Source: Marinobacter vinifirmus (GTDB lineage: Bacteria; Pseudomonadota; Gammaproteobacteria; Pseudomonadales; Oleiphilaceae). Taken from it: a stretch of DNA of 58,995 nt. The position numbers and the translations under genes were made by a program. Below, one piece after another: positions 12,022 to 23,937 of the stretch; position 1 is the first letter of the stretch; every line of letters starts with the position of its first letter. Under the pieces are notes generated by a model. The model was not told where the DNA came from. It saw only the letters and a program-made list of their open reading frames with translations, and made no database searches. Where the stretch lies: NCBI RefSeq assembly GCF_002258215.1, contig NZ_NEFY01000015.1, positions 1 through 58,995 of the forward strand. The letters are read 5' to 3'.

Positions 12022-12167
12022 ACAGCCCCTTTCCGCGATGGCTTGCAAAACGCTAGACTACCGGCCGATTTCACACACCGCCCGGCACACCCGACCGTGC
12101 TTGTGGCCGGTGGCAGCACACTTTGCCGCCACCGCAGACTGGTTTCAATCCCGAAGGATACCTTTAT

Positions 12168-14639
12168 ATGGCTGCATTCATTCAGAGACTGTTCAAATCC
12201 CGCAAGGCAACCCCGGCAAGCGCTCCGAAAAACAGCACGCCAAAAGCGGCCGAGGCCAGCCAGCAGGAAGCCCAAAACGAACGACAGCTTCTGCGGGAAT
12301 CCCAGGAAAACCAGCTCAGAAACAATCCGCCACAGCCCGAACTCGCCCAGCTTGCCATTGACGGCGTAACCGCTGCCATTCGCCTGGAAGCCGCCAACGG
12401 CCTTCAGCAGGAAGAGCTCCTGCAGCAGGTGCTCAAGCAGGCCAAGGGCCGGGACAAGGGTGTCTACCAGGCAATCAAGCAAAGCCTGCAAACCGTGAAA
12501 GACCAGCAGGCCGCCGAAACCGCCGTACAACAGCGTATCGAAGCCCTGATCACCCAGGTACAGGACCAGGCCCGCAGTGAAGACACCAAGCTTTACGAAG
12601 CCCGGCTCGACGCAGCACAGGAAAGCTGGCGCAGCGTTGAAGCCAGCGCCAGTGCCGAACAGGCCGGGCAATTCCTGGCTGCCGTGCACGACTGCCGGGA
12701 GCGGCTGAAACAGTTTAAACAGGTACAGGAAGACGAAAAGCGCCACCAGGAGCAGGCCCGCCAGAGAACCGAGACCCTGGAACTGCTCCAGCAGACCCTG
12801 ACAGACCTGCAAACTGCCTCCGCAGAAGACCTGCCTTCGGCCTCGGCCCTGGACGCCCTGCAGAAAACCCAGGAAAACCGCTGGCTGGAGGCCACCCGTG
12901 ACACCCAGGTAAGCAAGCAGGAGCAGAAAGAATACGAGCAGCAGATGCTGGGCTTGCGCAACTACCTGAGTGCCGTGCGCCGCCTGGAAACCATGAAAGA
13001 CAGCATTGCCAGCCTGGGTGAAGCGGCCGGATCAGACGAGGCAACCGACGAGCAACGTGATGCTGCAAGGCAACTGCTCAAGGAACTGGAGTGGCCGGCA
13101 GAATTCCCCCAGCCCGCCAGGCTGGAACCTGTACGCAAGCTGGCCGGCAAACCCAGAGCCGCGAAACCGGCAGATGCCAACCAGGAACAGCAAAGCGCGG
13201 TTATGTCAGCTCTGAAGGCCACCCTTCCGGACCTGGAAGCTGCCCTGGAAGCCAGGCAGTTCAAGGAATCAAAGCAACTTCTGAAAACCGCCCAGAACCA
13301 GTTCCAGCAACTGGATGGCCGAAACCGTCGTGGCTTCCAGGCCCGCATGCAACTGCTTGCCGGCCAGTTCCGGGAGCTCAGCGACTGGCAGGGCTTTGCC
13401 ACCGAACCCAAGCAGGTATCCCTGTGCGAGCAAATGGAATACCTGGCAGAACAACCCATCGAGCCGGAAGCCAAGGCGGAGCGCATCAAGGAGCTGCAGA
13501 GCGAGTGGCGTGAACTGGGCGGTTCGTCTGACCGGGCCCTGTGGAGCCGGTTCAAGGCCGCGTCTGACAAGGCCTACGAACCCTGCAAAGCCTACTTCGA
13601 GGCAAAATCGGACCTTAAACAGGCCAACCTGCAGAAGCGCCAGGCCATCTGCGACCAGTTGGCTACTTTCCTGGACAACGCAGACTGGACAGCCATCGAC
13701 TGGAAAGGCGCCGAGCGCATTCACCAGACTGCCCGGCAGGAGTGGAAATCGGCCTGGCCCGTGGACTTCCGCGACAACCGGCAAATCCAGAAGCGTTTTG
13801 ACGACTTGCTGAAGCAGCTTGAGCGCCCGCTGGACGAAGAGCGCAAAAAGAACGAAACCCTCAAACAAGGCATCGTCGAAAAAGCCGAGGCGCTGATCAG
13901 CCACGAGCCCCTGCAGGAAGCCATGGAGCAAGCCAAGGCCCTGCAGAACGACTGGAAAGCCATCGGCATCACCCGGCACCGGGAAGACCGCAAACTCTGG
14001 CAGGCGTTCCGCACAGCCTGTGACCAGATCTTTGCCCGCCGCGATGCCCAGCGCTCCGCACAGCAGGAGGCAACCGAACAGGCAGACCAGGCGGCACTCG
14101 AAACCGTTGCCCAGCTGCGGGAACTTGGCACTGACTCCGATGACCAGTCCATCGCCGGCGCCATCGAACAATTGAACGGCCTGGCCGGTAATCCGTTGTC
14201 CAAGCCGGTTCGGGAACAGGTTCAGGAGCTGAAAAAGCGCCTGGCCCAGACCGCCCGCACCCGTAAGTTGAAACAGAAAATCAACGACTGGCAAAGCCTG
14301 GTGGCAGGCCGGGTAGACAACTCCCTGGATCCGCAAACCGCGCCTGAGAGCTGGGCCCGCCTGGCACAGAACCAGCCAGCAGTGTCGGGCCGGGACCTGG
14401 CCATTCGTGCGGAGATCCTCGCCGGCGCCGATACCCCGGAACAGGACCAGCCTCGCAGGATGGAAATCCAGGTGCAGCGCCTGACCGAAGGTATGGGCAA
14501 CACAGAAACAGAAGCGCCGGCACAGGAGCTGGAAAAACTGATTGCCCTGTGGTGCCTGCACCCGGAGGTAGAGGACGTATCCGCCAGCAACGCCGACCGC
14601 CTGAATCGCGCACTGGAGGTTATGCTCGGCAGCGATTAA
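12168..14639 (+). CDS. DUF349 domain-containing coiled-coil protein
   Basis: A large Gln/Ala/Glu-rich helical protein of 823 residues with several DUF349 repeats. These have the pattern W-x2-ID/IGxxRxxxxxLWxxF-xAxD, for example around LWSRFKAASDKAYEPCKAYF and KLWQAFRTACDQIFARRDA. The family is widespread in Pseudomonadales and Alteromonadales and its role is unknown. The frame opens 15 codons earlier at 12123, but ATG 12168 (MAAFIQRLFKSRK) has AAGGAT about 8 bp upstream and is the typical family N-terminus. A terminator follows the stop. Confidence 0.88.
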   Translation: MAAFIQRLFKSRKATPASAPKNSTPKAAEASQQEAQNERQLLRESQENQLRNNPPQPELAQLAIDGVTAAIRLEAANGLQQEELLQQVLKQAKGRDKGVYQAIKQSLQTVKDQQAAETAVQQRIEALITQVQDQARSEDTKLYEARLDAAQESWRSVEASASAEQAGQFLAAVHDCRERLKQFKQVQEDEKRHQEQARQRTETLELLQQTLTDLQTASAEDLPSASALDALQKTQENRWLEATRDTQVSKQEQKEYEQQMLGLRNYLSAVRRLETMKDSIASLGEAAGSDEATDEQRDAARQLLKELEWPAEFPQPARLEPVRKLAGKPRAAKPADANQEQQSAVMSALKATLPDLEAALEARQFKESKQLLKTAQNQFQQLDGRNRRGFQARMQLLAGQFRELSDWQGFATEPKQVSLCEQMEYLAEQPIEPEAKAERIKELQSEWRELGGSSDRALWSRFKAASDKAYEPCKAYFEAKSDLKQANLQKRQAICDQLATFLDNADWTAIDWKGAERIHQTARQEWKSAWPVDFRDNRQIQKRFDDLLKQLERPLDEERKKNETLKQGIVEKAEALISHEPLQEAMEQAKALQNDWKAIGITRHREDRKLWQAFRTACDQIFARRDAQRSAQQEATEQADQAALETVAQLRELGTDSDDQSIAGAIEQLNGLAGNPLSKPVREQVQELKKRLAQTARTRKLKQKINDWQSLVAGRVDNSLDPQTAPESWARLAQNQPAVSGRDLAIRAEILAGADTPEQDQPRRMEIQVQRLTEGMGNTETEAPAQELEKLIALWCLHPEVEDVSASNADRLNRALEVMLGSD

Positions 14640-14663
14640 ACAGTCGCGCCGCTTCCCCGATCC

Positions 14664-14690
14664 AAAATCCCTGCTCCGGCGGGGATTTTT
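14664..14690 (+). terminator. Rho-independent terminator after the DUF349 gene
   Basis: Arms AAAATCCC (14664-14671) and GGGATTTT (14682-14689) with a GC-rich loop, ending in a run of T. It is 25 bp past the stop codon. Confidence 0.85.
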
Positions 14691-14814
14691 CGTTTCCGGG
14701 CTGAGCAATTTCGCCAATGGGATTGGCAGCGGCTGTCATTACCGGGTACTACACTGAACCGCTATGGTTATCACTCTTTGAAAACAAGCCCGGATAACAA
14801 TCAGAGGAACAGAT

Positions 14815-16023
<1,209 letters not shown>

Positions 16024-16052
16024 ACGCCACTTTCAAATAAAAGGAACCGACC

Positions 16053-18203
16053 ATGAGTGCCATCCAATACGACCTGGGTTCAGACCAGATTCTGACCCTG
16101 ACCATCGACATGCCGGGCCAGTCCGCTAACACCATGAACGGCGAGTTTCGAACTGCACTGACCGAAACCGTCAATAAGGTCAAAAGCGACCTGAATAATG
16201 TCAAAGGCATTATCATTGCCTCCGCCAAGAAAAGCTTCTTTGCCGGCGGCGACCTGAATGAGCTGTACTCAGTGACCCGCGAACAGGCCAAAGAGTTTGA
16301 AGACATGGTCAACGGCCTGAAAGCCGACATGCGTGCGCTGGAAACCTGTGGCAAACCTGTGGTGGCTGCCATCAACGGCACCGCTCTGGGTGGTGGCCTG
16401 GAACTCGCGCTGGCGTGTCATTACCGCGTTGCCATTGATGACGACCGCACCCAGCTGGGCCTGCCGGAAGTGACCTTGGGCCTGCTGCCCGGCGGTGGCG
16501 GCACCCAGCGCCTGCCCCGGATGATTGGACTGGAAGCGGCTTTCCCGTTCCTGATGGAAGGCAAAAAGATCAACCCGAAAGCGGCCCTGAAAGCCGGCAT
16601 CGTGAATGAATTGGCCAGTTCTCCGGAAGACATGATCGCCAAGGCCCGTGCCTTTATTGAAGCCAACCCCAAGTGCCAGCAGCCCTGGGACCAGAAAGGC
16701 TTCAAATTCCCCGGCGGCGCCCCACATCATCCAGCCATGGCACAGAAACTGGCCATCGCCCCAGCCATGCTGCGTCAAAAAACCAAGGGCTGCTACCCTG
16801 CCCCTGAGCGGATTCTGGCAGCAGCCGTGGAAGGCGCCCAGGTGGACTTCGACAACGGCAGCCTGATTGAAACCCGATACTTTGCCGAGCTGGCCACCGG
16901 TCAGGTAGCCAAGAACATGACCGGCACCTTCTGGTTCCAGCTCAACGCCATCAAGGCCGGCGGCAGTCGCCCGGATGGTGTGGAAAAAGAAACTTTCAAG
17001 AAAGTGGGCGTACTGGGTGCAGGCATGATGGGTGCCGGGATTGCCTACTCCACGGCCAGCCGCGGCATTGAGGTGGTGCTGAAGGATGTCTCGGTTGAAA
17101 ACGCCGAGAAAGGCAAACGCTACTCCGAGAACCTGCTGACGAAGAAAGTCAGCCGCGGCCGGATGACCGAAGCCCAGAAAGACGAGGTGCTGGCCCGAAT
17201 TAAAGCCACGGCTTCCGCCGACGATCTGGAAGGTTGTGACCTGATCATCGAAGCCGTGTTCGAAGACAGCGATTTGAAGGCAAAGGTTACCCAGGAAGCC
17301 GAGCCGAAAATGGCGGCCAACGGCATCTTTGCCTCCAACACCTCCACCATCCCCATTACCCAACTGGCGCAGGCCTCCGCCAAGCCGGATAACTTCATCG
17401 GCCTGCACTTCTTCTCCCCGGTGGACAAGATGCAGTTGGTGGAAATCATCGTGGGCGAGAAAACCTCCGATGACACCTTGGCCCGCGCCTTCGACTACGT
17501 GCAGCAGATCGGCAAGATCCCCATTGTGGTGAACGACAGCCGCGGCTTCTTCACCTCCCGGGTGTTCGGCACCTTCGTGAACGAAGGCATCAGCATGCTG
17601 GCCGAGGGCATTCACCCCTCCAGTATCGAGAACGCAGGTTTGTTAGCCGGCATGCCGGTGGGGCCACTGGCGATTTCTGATGAAGTCAGCATGACCCTGA
17701 TGCAGCACATCCGCGCCCAGAGCCGGAAAGACACCGAAGCCGCCGGCGGCACCTGGCAGCCACACCCGGCCGAAGCCGTCATTGATGCGATGGTGGATAC
17801 CCACAACCGCAAAGGCAAAGCCGCCGGCGCCGGTTTCTACGAGTACCCGGAGAAGGGCAAAAAATACCTTTGGCCGGAGCTGGAGAACTTGTTCGTAGAC
17901 CAGGCCAAGGCCCGCAGCGTGCAGCTTCAGGACCTGAAAGACCGCATCCTGTTCATCCAGGCTATCGAGACCATCCGCTGCCTGGAAGAAGGCGTGCTGA
18001 GAACCGTGGAAGATGCCAACATCGGCAGCATCTTCGGCATTGGCTACGCGCCCTGGACCGGCGGCGCCATCCAGTTCGTCAATCAGTACGGTGTTCGGGC
18101 CTTTGCCGAACGGGCACAGCAACTGGCTGACCAGTACGGCGAGCGCTTCGCACCGCCTGCGCTGCTGATGGGCAAGGCAGAGAACAACGAAACCTTCTCC
18201 TGA
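16053..18203 (+). CDS. Multifunctional beta-oxidation protein: enoyl-CoA hydratase / 3-hydroxyacyl-CoA dehydrogenase
   Basis: The 716-residue fusion hydrates enoyl-CoA and oxidises 3-hydroxyacyl-CoA with NAD, the two steps before the thiolase encoded just upstream. The crotonase domain (1-about 200) has the catalytic glutamates E117 (GGGLELAL) and E139 (LPEVTLG). The Rossmann dehydrogenase starts near residue 314 with VGVLGAGMMGAGIA and contains the HFFSPVDKM segment. Length equals FadJ/FadB. ATG follows AAAGGAACCG. A stem-loop at 18211-18235 follows the stop. Confidence 0.95.
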   Translation: MSAIQYDLGSDQILTLTIDMPGQSANTMNGEFRTALTETVNKVKSDLNNVKGIIIASAKKSFFAGGDLNELYSVTREQAKEFEDMVNGLKADMRALETCGKPVVAAINGTALGGGLELALACHYRVAIDDDRTQLGLPEVTLGLLPGGGGTQRLPRMIGLEAAFPFLMEGKKINPKAALKAGIVNELASSPEDMIAKARAFIEANPKCQQPWDQKGFKFPGGAPHHPAMAQKLAIAPAMLRQKTKGCYPAPERILAAAVEGAQVDFDNGSLIETRYFAELATGQVAKNMTGTFWFQLNAIKAGGSRPDGVEKETFKKVGVLGAGMMGAGIAYSTASRGIEVVLKDVSVENAEKGKRYSENLLTKKVSRGRMTEAQKDEVLARIKATASADDLEGCDLIIEAVFEDSDLKAKVTQEAEPKMAANGIFASNTSTIPITQLAQASAKPDNFIGLHFFSPVDKMQLVEIIVGEKTSDDTLARAFDYVQQIGKIPIVVNDSRGFFTSRVFGTFVNEGISMLAEGIHPSSIENAGLLAGMPVGPLAISDEVSMTLMQHIRAQSRKDTEAAGGTWQPHPAEAVIDAMVDTHNRKGKAAGAGFYEYPEKGKKYLWPELENLFVDQAKARSVQLQDLKDRILFIQAIETIRCLEEGVLRTVEDANIGSIFGIGYAPWTGGAIQFVNQYGVRAFAERAQQLADQYGERFAPPALLMGKAENNETFS

Positions 18204-18210
18204 CCCTGCC

Positions 18211-18242
18211 GGCCGGAGGGGGCCTCCCTCCGGCCACTTTAC
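18211..18242 (+). terminator. Terminator-like hairpin after the beta-oxidation operon
   Basis: Perfect 10-bp arms GGCCGGAGGG (18211-18220) and CCCTCCGGCC (18226-18235), followed by a weak T stretch (ACTTTACTT). The stem begins 8 bp past the stop codon. Confidence 0.75.
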
Positions 18243-18422
18243 TTCCCGCAACCTGCCCCAATCTATTACCCCGGGGCGCAACGTATATGGACATATTGTC
18301 ACGAAGCTATACCCAAGGCCTATGGCAACAGGTGTAGCGGTTGCCTACAATAAATTTATCAGTCACGGGTAGAACAGCGGCTTACGCGTTACCAGACACC
18401 CAGTATCGCCAGGTATGCATTT

Positions 18423-20597
18423 ATGAGCATTGCGGAAAGAATCAGACAACACAGCCCCCGGCCGGCCACCCTGAAAAAAGCGGGGCTTTGCACAGCACTG
18501 GGCCTTGCCCTGCTGGTGCCGGGACTGTCCGGTTTGCAGGCAAAGCTGGATGAATCGGCTATCTACGAGCCGGTCGCGCCCACCATTGACCAGGCCCGGG
18601 CCAACATCCTGATTGCCCGCCAGCTTCAGTTCACCCATTTCCGCAACCTGGGTATCAGTGACGAACTCTCTGGCGATGTGTTTGATGCCTACCTGGACTA
18701 CCTGGACAACCAGCGCGTTTACCTGACCCAGCAGGACATCGACGCACTCTCCAACGTCCGTAACCGCCTGGGTTCGGCCCTGAAAACCGGCCAGCTGCAA
18801 CCAGGCTTTGATATCTATAACCTGGTGCAGCAGCGGGTTATCCAGCGCCTGCAGTTCGCCCTGTCGCTGATCGACGAGGGCATTGATAACCTGGACTTCG
18901 AAGGCAACGATCAAATCCGCGTTGACCGCTCCGAAGCACCCTGGGAAGCCGACAGCGCCGCGCTGGACCAGCTCTGGGTCAAGCGCATCAAGAACGCGGT
19001 GCTGGCCCAGCGCCTGAACGGTACTGAAGACGACGTCATCGAAGAGAACCTGCGCCGCCGCTACGAAGGCCAGCTGAAGCGCGCCTACCAGGCCCGCAGC
19101 GAAGATGCCTTCCAGGCCTACATGAACGCCTTCACCGGCATGTGGGACCCGCACACCTCCTACTTCTCTCCGCGCACCTCGGAGAACTTCAACATCAACA
19201 TGAGCCTGTCCCTCGAGGGCATTGGCGCGGTGCTGCAGTCCGACAACGAATACACCAAGGTGGTGCGACTGGTTCCCGGCGGCCCGGCTTCCAAACAAGG
19301 CCAGCTGCAACCGGCCGACCGTATTGTGTCGGTAGCACAGGAGGGCGAAAAACCGGTCAACGTGATCGGCTGGCGCCTGGATGAAGTGGTGGACCTGATT
19401 CGCGGCCCCCGCAACTCAACCGTCACCCTGGAAGTGATTCCGGCCAACGCCTCGGACGAAAGCGTTACCCGCTCGATCGATATCATCCGGGACGAGGTCA
19501 AGCTGGAAGAACAGAGCGCCAGCAAGGAAGTGATCGAACTGGAACGTAAGGGCCAGGACTATCGCATTGGCGTGATCACCATTCCTACCTTCTATGCCGA
19601 TTTCCAGGCCATGCAGGCAGGTGATCCCAATTACAAAAGCACCACCCGGGACGTTCGCCGGCTGATCAGCGAACTGAAAGAAGACGGTGTCGATGGCGTG
19701 GTGATGGACCTGCGCAACAACGGTGGCGGTGCCCTGCACGAAGCCAACGACCTGGTAGGCCTGTTTATCGACAAAGGCCCGACAGTGCAGATCCGTAACG
19801 CCAACAACGATGTACAGGTGCTGAACGACGAAGACCCCACCGTGGTTTACGACGGCCCGCTGGTGGTGCTGGTTAACCGCATGAGTGCCTCGGCTTCGGA
19901 AATCTTTGCCGGCGCCATCCAGGATTATGGTCGCGGCCTGGTCGTAGGCTCCCAAACCTTCGGCAAGGGTACGGTACAGGCGGTTCGGCCCCTGAACCAC
20001 GGCCAGCTGAAGATTACCCAGTCCAAGTTTTACCGGGTATCCGGCGGCTCTACCCAGCATAAAGGGGTGATTCCGGACATCGAGATTCCGTCACGCATCG
20101 ACAAAACCCGCATCGGCGAAGATGCCCTGGACCACGCCCTGCCCTGGGACCAGATTGAAGCGGTGCCCCATAACCGTTACTTCGACTTCAGCGGCATTAT
20201 CGATGAACTGCGCGAGCGCCATGAAGACCGGTTTGCGACCAACCCGGAATTCAGCCTGCTGCAGAAAGAAATCGAATTCCTTACCCAGCAGCGGCAGATG
20301 GACTACGTAAGCCTGAACCACGCCGAGCGGAAGGACCAGCACAGCCAGATTGAAAATACCCGGCTGACCATTGCCAACGCCCGCAGGGAATTGCGCGGTG
20401 AAGAGCCGTTCGACACCCTGGAAGACCTCGAGCAATGGCAGGACGAGCAGGCCGCAGACCTGGACACCACCGATGACGAACTGGACTTCGTGATCCGTGA
20501 AGGCGGCCACATCATGGCCGACCTGCTGGAACTGGACCAGCGCACCGCCTCTATCCTGTCGCCCACACAGTTCGCGGCCAAAGCCGAAACCCGGTAA
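18423..20597 (+). CDS. prc: Carboxy-terminal processing protease Prc (Tsp)
   Basis: Prc is a periplasmic PDZ serine protease that trims C-termini, including peptidoglycan hydrolases and lipoprotein precursors. The 724-residue protein has an N-terminal signal (hydrophobic 23-38) and a Tsp N-terminal domain. A PDZ domain follows (about 245-330), then the S41 catalytic region with the serine cluster SASASE (488-493) and lysine K515 in GSQTFGKGT. A C-terminal DUF3340-like part completes it. The next gene starts 4 bp after its stop, so they are probably cotranscribed. Confidence 0.96.
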   Translation: MSIAERIRQHSPRPATLKKAGLCTALGLALLVPGLSGLQAKLDESAIYEPVAPTIDQARANILIARQLQFTHFRNLGISDELSGDVFDAYLDYLDNQRVYLTQQDIDALSNVRNRLGSALKTGQLQPGFDIYNLVQQRVIQRLQFALSLIDEGIDNLDFEGNDQIRVDRSEAPWEADSAALDQLWVKRIKNAVLAQRLNGTEDDVIEENLRRRYEGQLKRAYQARSEDAFQAYMNAFTGMWDPHTSYFSPRTSENFNINMSLSLEGIGAVLQSDNEYTKVVRLVPGGPASKQGQLQPADRIVSVAQEGEKPVNVIGWRLDEVVDLIRGPRNSTVTLEVIPANASDESVTRSIDIIRDEVKLEEQSASKEVIELERKGQDYRIGVITIPTFYADFQAMQAGDPNYKSTTRDVRRLISELKEDGVDGVVMDLRNNGGGALHEANDLVGLFIDKGPTVQIRNANNDVQVLNDEDPTVVYDGPLVVLVNRMSASASEIFAGAIQDYGRGLVVGSQTFGKGTVQAVRPLNHGQLKITQSKFYRVSGGSTQHKGVIPDIEIPSRIDKTRIGEDALDHALPWDQIEAVPHNRYFDFSGIIDELRERHEDRFATNPEFSLLQKEIEFLTQQRQMDYVSLNHAERKDQHSQIENTRLTIANARRELRGEEPFDTLEDLEQWQDEQAADLDTTDDELDFVIREGGHIMADLLELDQRTASILSPTQFAAKAETR

Positions 20598-20601
20598 CCA
20601 C

Positions 20602-21375
20602 ATGGCAGACACCGACCGGGAGCCAGCCAACCAGGATAGCCAGCAGCGCGCCGCCCTGTTCCGGGACATGCTGCTGGATGCCCTGCACGCCATGCGCTCC
20701 ATGGACGAAGTGGAAAGCCTGGCAGGCCGCGATAACAAGGCCAGGAGCCCGGAAGGCATACTGGAGCGGATAGCGGGATTTACCGGTTCTGCCCTTCGGC
20801 TGGGTGCCAAGGCCACCGATACCTCCCTGCGGGTGGGCCGCGCGCTGATCAACTCCCAGGATCAGCTGCGGGCCATGCTCACCGCCGGCCAGTCCATGAA
20901 AGACATCCGCGAAGTGGCCGGGCTTACGCTTTCGGAAATGAGCGAAGCCCTCAACCTGAAAGACAAGTCGCTGCTGGAAGCCATCGAGAACGGTACGTCT
21001 ACCCTGTCCTTCGAGCTTATTCTGCGCCTTGCGGCACTGATTGCCCGTAACGACCCGATTCCCTTCATCATGCGCACTACCCGCAACTACAACCCGGAGG
21101 TGTGGCAACTGCTGAACGACTGGGGCATCGGGCGCCTACCGCTGCAGTTCGAGCGGGAACGGGAATTTATCAATATTTTCCGGCGCCACGACGATGCCCG
21201 TACCCTGTCGGATGAAGGCTTCCGCAAGGTTCTGGAATTCACCCGCCACAGCTTTGAGATGTCCATGCACTTCGTGGAAGAGCAGGAAAAGCAGGTGGCC
21301 GACCTGAAAGCAAACCTCCAGGCCGGCCAGGCCACCGCAGGAAAATCCGGGGCCGGCAAAGACTCAGGCAAATAG
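20602..21375 (+). CDS. Helix-turn-helix (XRE-like) domain protein
   Basis: This 257-residue protein has a Cro/C1-type HTH around residues 93-150 ([19 protein letters not shown], then [16 protein letters not shown] and [15 protein letters not shown]), flanked by helical regions. The C-terminal tail is Ala/Gly/Lys-rich. The frame extends upstream inside prc, but ATG 20602, 4 bp after the prc stop, is the sensible start. Role unknown; the coupling to prc suggests envelope-related regulation. Its last 12 bp overlap the end of convergent mtnA. Confidence 0.8.
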   Translation: MADTDREPANQDSQQRAALFRDMLLDALHAMRSMDEVESLAGRDNKARSPEGILERIAGFTGSALRLGAKATDTSLRVGRALINSQDQLRAMLTAGQSMKDIREVAGLTLSEMSEALNLKDKSLLEAIENGTSTLSFELILRLAALIARNDPIPFIMRTTRNYNPEVWQLLNDWGIGRLPLQFEREREFINIFRRHDDARTLSDEGFRKVLEFTRHSFEMSMHFVEEQEKQVADLKANLQAGQATAGKSGAGKDSGK

Positions 21376-22419
21376 CGCCTGCATGGCCGCCAGGTCCGGA
21401 TTCCGGACAGCGCCCTTCTCGGTTACGATCGCATCAATCAGGCTGGCCGGGGTAACATCGAACACCGGGTTGAACACCTCCACGCCCGCCGGCGCCAGCG
21501 CAATGCCCCGAATTTCCCGGACTTCCGTACCTTCCCGCTCTTCAATGGGAATCTGCGCGCCAGACGCCAGGGCCATGTCCACGGTGCTGGACGGCGCCAC
21601 CACCATAAAGCCCACACTGTGATAACGGGCCAGCACCGCCAGGTTGTAGGTACCGATCTTGTTGGCCACATCACCATTGGCGGTAATACGGTCTGCCCCC
21701 ACCACAATCCACTTCACCTTACCGCTGGCCAGGATGGCGGCGGCTGCACCATCGGCATTCAGGGTAACGGGGATTTCATCACGGGTCAGTTCCCAGGCGG
21801 TCAGCCGGCTGCCTTGCAGCCAGGGGCGGGTTTCATCCGCGTATACCCGTTCCAGCAACTGCTTCTCATGCAAGCGACGGATTACCCCCAGTGCCGTGCC
21901 ATAACCACCAGTGGCCAGGGCTCCGGTATTGCAGTGTGTCAGCACGGACATGGGCGCCTGTATGTCCATGACCTCCAGCGCATGGTCCGCCATGGCAAGG
22001 TTGGCTGCCAGGTCTTCCTCGTGAATACGTACCGCTTCGGCAGCCAGTTGCTCCGCTGCTTCGGGCAAGGACTGGCAGGCCCCGAAGACCCTGCCCATGC
22101 GCTCCAGGGCCCAGAACAGGTTTACCGCGGTCGGGCGGGAACGGGCCAGTTCATCAATCGCCCGCTCAACCTCTCCCTGCCAATCGTCAGTACCGGCATG
22201 GCGTGCAGCCAGGGCAACCCCGTAGGCTGCACTGATACCAATAGCGGGCGCCCCCCGAACCACCATATCGGCAATACACTGGGCCACGCCGGTAGCGTCC
22301 TCCGAGGTAATCCAGTGCTCTTCCCCCGGCAGCAATCGCTGGTCCAGCAGCTCAAGCCGGTAACCATGCCAGCGCATGGCTACAGTGCCCATGGAACGGG
22401 AGGAAGTGGAATTGGCCAT
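21364..22419 (-). CDS. mtnA: S-methyl-5-thioribose-1-phosphate isomerase
   Basis: MtnA converts methylthioribose-1-phosphate to methylthioribulose-1-phosphate in methionine salvage. The 351-residue protein has the active-site cysteine in [14 protein letters not shown] (C163) and the aspartate in [11 protein letters not shown] (D243). It is divergent from the MTA deaminase gene across 167 bp, and the two act in the same pathway. In Pseudomonas aeruginosa the same pair flanks ubiG. No other salvage genes (mtnBCD, mtnP) are in the window. Confidence 0.96.
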   Translation of the reverse strand: MANSTSSRSMGTVAMRWHGYRLELLDQRLLPGEEHWITSEDATGVAQCIADMVVRGAPAIGISAAYGVALAARHAGTDDWQGEVERAIDELARSRPTAVNLFWALERMGRVFGACQSLPEAAEQLAAEAVRIHEEDLAANLAMADHALEVMDIQAPMSVLTHCNTGALATGGYGTALGVIRRLHEKQLLERVYADETRPWLQGSRLTAWELTRDEIPVTLNADGAAAAILASGKVKWIVVGADRITANGDVANKIGTYNLAVLARYHSVGFMVVAPSSTVDMALASGAQIPIEEREGTEVREIRGIALAPAGVEVFNPVFDVTPASLIDAIVTEKGAVRNPDLAAMQALFA

Positions 22420-22586
22420 AAACAGCTCCGCAGGGGGTGAAAAAAACGCAGTATAGCTTTTTCCTACTTCGTTTATACCTCCATTGGCCCGGTGGCCGGG
22501 GTAGTTCTGTTGCAGCGGGCTGGTTATACTTCCGAGTTGAATTTTCCGGCACGATCAACCGTGCCAATAGCTGACAAGGCAGGTTA

Positions 22587-23915
22587 ATGACGGCAGACAC
22601 CATTACTGCGGCCGACACCCGGATCAACGCGCGCTGGCTGATACCCATGGAACCCTTTGGCGTGGTTCTGGAACACCAGGCTGTTATCCTTCAGGGCAGC
22701 CGTATTGCCGATGTCCTGCCCCAGAGCGAAGCAGACCAGAAGTTCCGCACCCGGGAAACCATCAACCTGGACCAGCACGTGGTCTTGCCAGGGCTGATCA
22801 ACCTGCACGGCCACACCGCGATGTCCCTGTTCCGGGGCATGGCCGACGACCTGCCACTGATGACCTGGCTGAACGACCACATCTGGCCGGCCGAAGGCCG
22901 CTTTGTCAGCGAACCCTTTGTTCTGGACGGCACCCGCCTGGCCATGGCCGAAATGCTGCGCACCGGCACCACCACCTTCTCGGATATGTATTTCTTCCCG
23001 GAAGTGACTGCCCAGGTGGCCCACGACGTTGGCATGCGCGCACAGATCTGCTTCCCCCTGCTGGACAACCCGACGGTGTGGGGCTCCGGCCCGGAGGATT
23101 ACCTGCGCAAAGGTGCCGACCTGATTGCCCTGTGGCAGCACGACGACTACATCATGCCCGCCATCGGCCCCCATGCACCCTATACGGTGTCTGACCAACC
23201 GCTGACGGCAGCCGTTAAGCTGGCAGAGGAAACCGGTGCGGCCCTGCAAATACACCTGCACGAAACCGCCTTCGAAGTGGACGAAGCCGTAAAGGCCACC
23301 GGCAAGCGCCCGGTATTCCGGATGGCAGAACTGGGCGTACTCGGCCCGAACAGCCAGTATGTGCACATGACCCAGATTGACGATTCCGATCTGGAGCATC
23401 TGGCCCGGGCCGGAGGGCACATCGTCCACTGCCCGGAATCGAACCTGAAGCTGGCCAGCGGCTTTTGCCCGGTTCAGAAGCTGATCGACAGCAACATCAA
23501 TGTCACGATCGGTACCGACGGGGCTGCCAGCAACAACGATCTCGACCTGTTCGGCGAACTGAAAACCGCGGCCATGGTGGCCAAGGTGGTGGCCGGGGAT
23601 GCTGCCGCCGTGTCGGCACACACCGCACTCAAGATGGCGACCATTAACGGCGCCCGGGCCCTGGGCCGCGACCACGAACTGGGCTCGCTGGTGCCGGGCA
23701 AACTGGCCGACCTGATTGCCGTTGATCTCAGCGACCCGTTCCTGCAGCCCGTGTACGACCCGGCCTCTCACCTGGTGTACAGCAACCATGGCCGGGCAGT
23801 AAGCCACAGCTGGATTCACGGCGTACCTCAGGTACAAGACGGCCGTTTGACCCGTATCGATGTGCCAGACCTGATGCTGCGTGTCAGCGACTGGCGCAAC
23901 AAGATTCTCAGTTAA
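22587..23915 (+). CDS. 5-methylthioadenosine / S-adenosylhomocysteine deaminase (TRZ/ATZ amidohydrolase)
   Basis: A 442-residue amidohydrolase with metal ligands in [15 protein letters not shown] (H74, H76), a later histidine in [10 protein letters not shown] and the aspartate in [11 protein letters not shown]. In P. aeruginosa the protein at the same locus deaminates methylthioadenosine to methylthioinosine, which a phosphorylase then splits to feed MtnA. Placement next to mtnA supports that role. It starts a plus-strand cluster running through ubiG, mupP, yciK and a glutaredoxin-like gene. Confidence 0.9.
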   Translation: MTADTITAADTRINARWLIPMEPFGVVLEHQAVILQGSRIADVLPQSEADQKFRTRETINLDQHVVLPGLINLHGHTAMSLFRGMADDLPLMTWLNDHIWPAEGRFVSEPFVLDGTRLAMAEMLRTGTTTFSDMYFFPEVTAQVAHDVGMRAQICFPLLDNPTVWGSGPEDYLRKGADLIALWQHDDYIMPAIGPHAPYTVSDQPLTAAVKLAEETGAALQIHLHETAFEVDEAVKATGKRPVFRMAELGVLGPNSQYVHMTQIDDSDLEHLARAGGHIVHCPESNLKLASGFCPVQKLIDSNINVTIGTDGAASNNDLDLFGELKTAAMVAKVVAGDAAAVSAHTALKMATINGARALGRDHELGSLVPGKLADLIAVDLSDPFLQPVYDPASHLVYSNHGRAVSHSWIHGVPQVQDGRLTRIDVPDLMLRVSDWRNKILS

Positions 23916-23937
23916 TTATCTCAACCAGGTGCACTCC

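Noticed and set aside
13269..14717. Long minus-strand open frame opposite the DUF349 gene
   Set aside because: Antisense to DUF349 repeats; the Leu/Gly/Phe-rich translation mirrors the CAG/GAA-rich coding strand.
16269..17615. Long minus-strand open frame opposite the beta-oxidation gene
   Set aside because: Antisense to conserved hydratase and dehydrogenase motifs; no independent evidence for coding.
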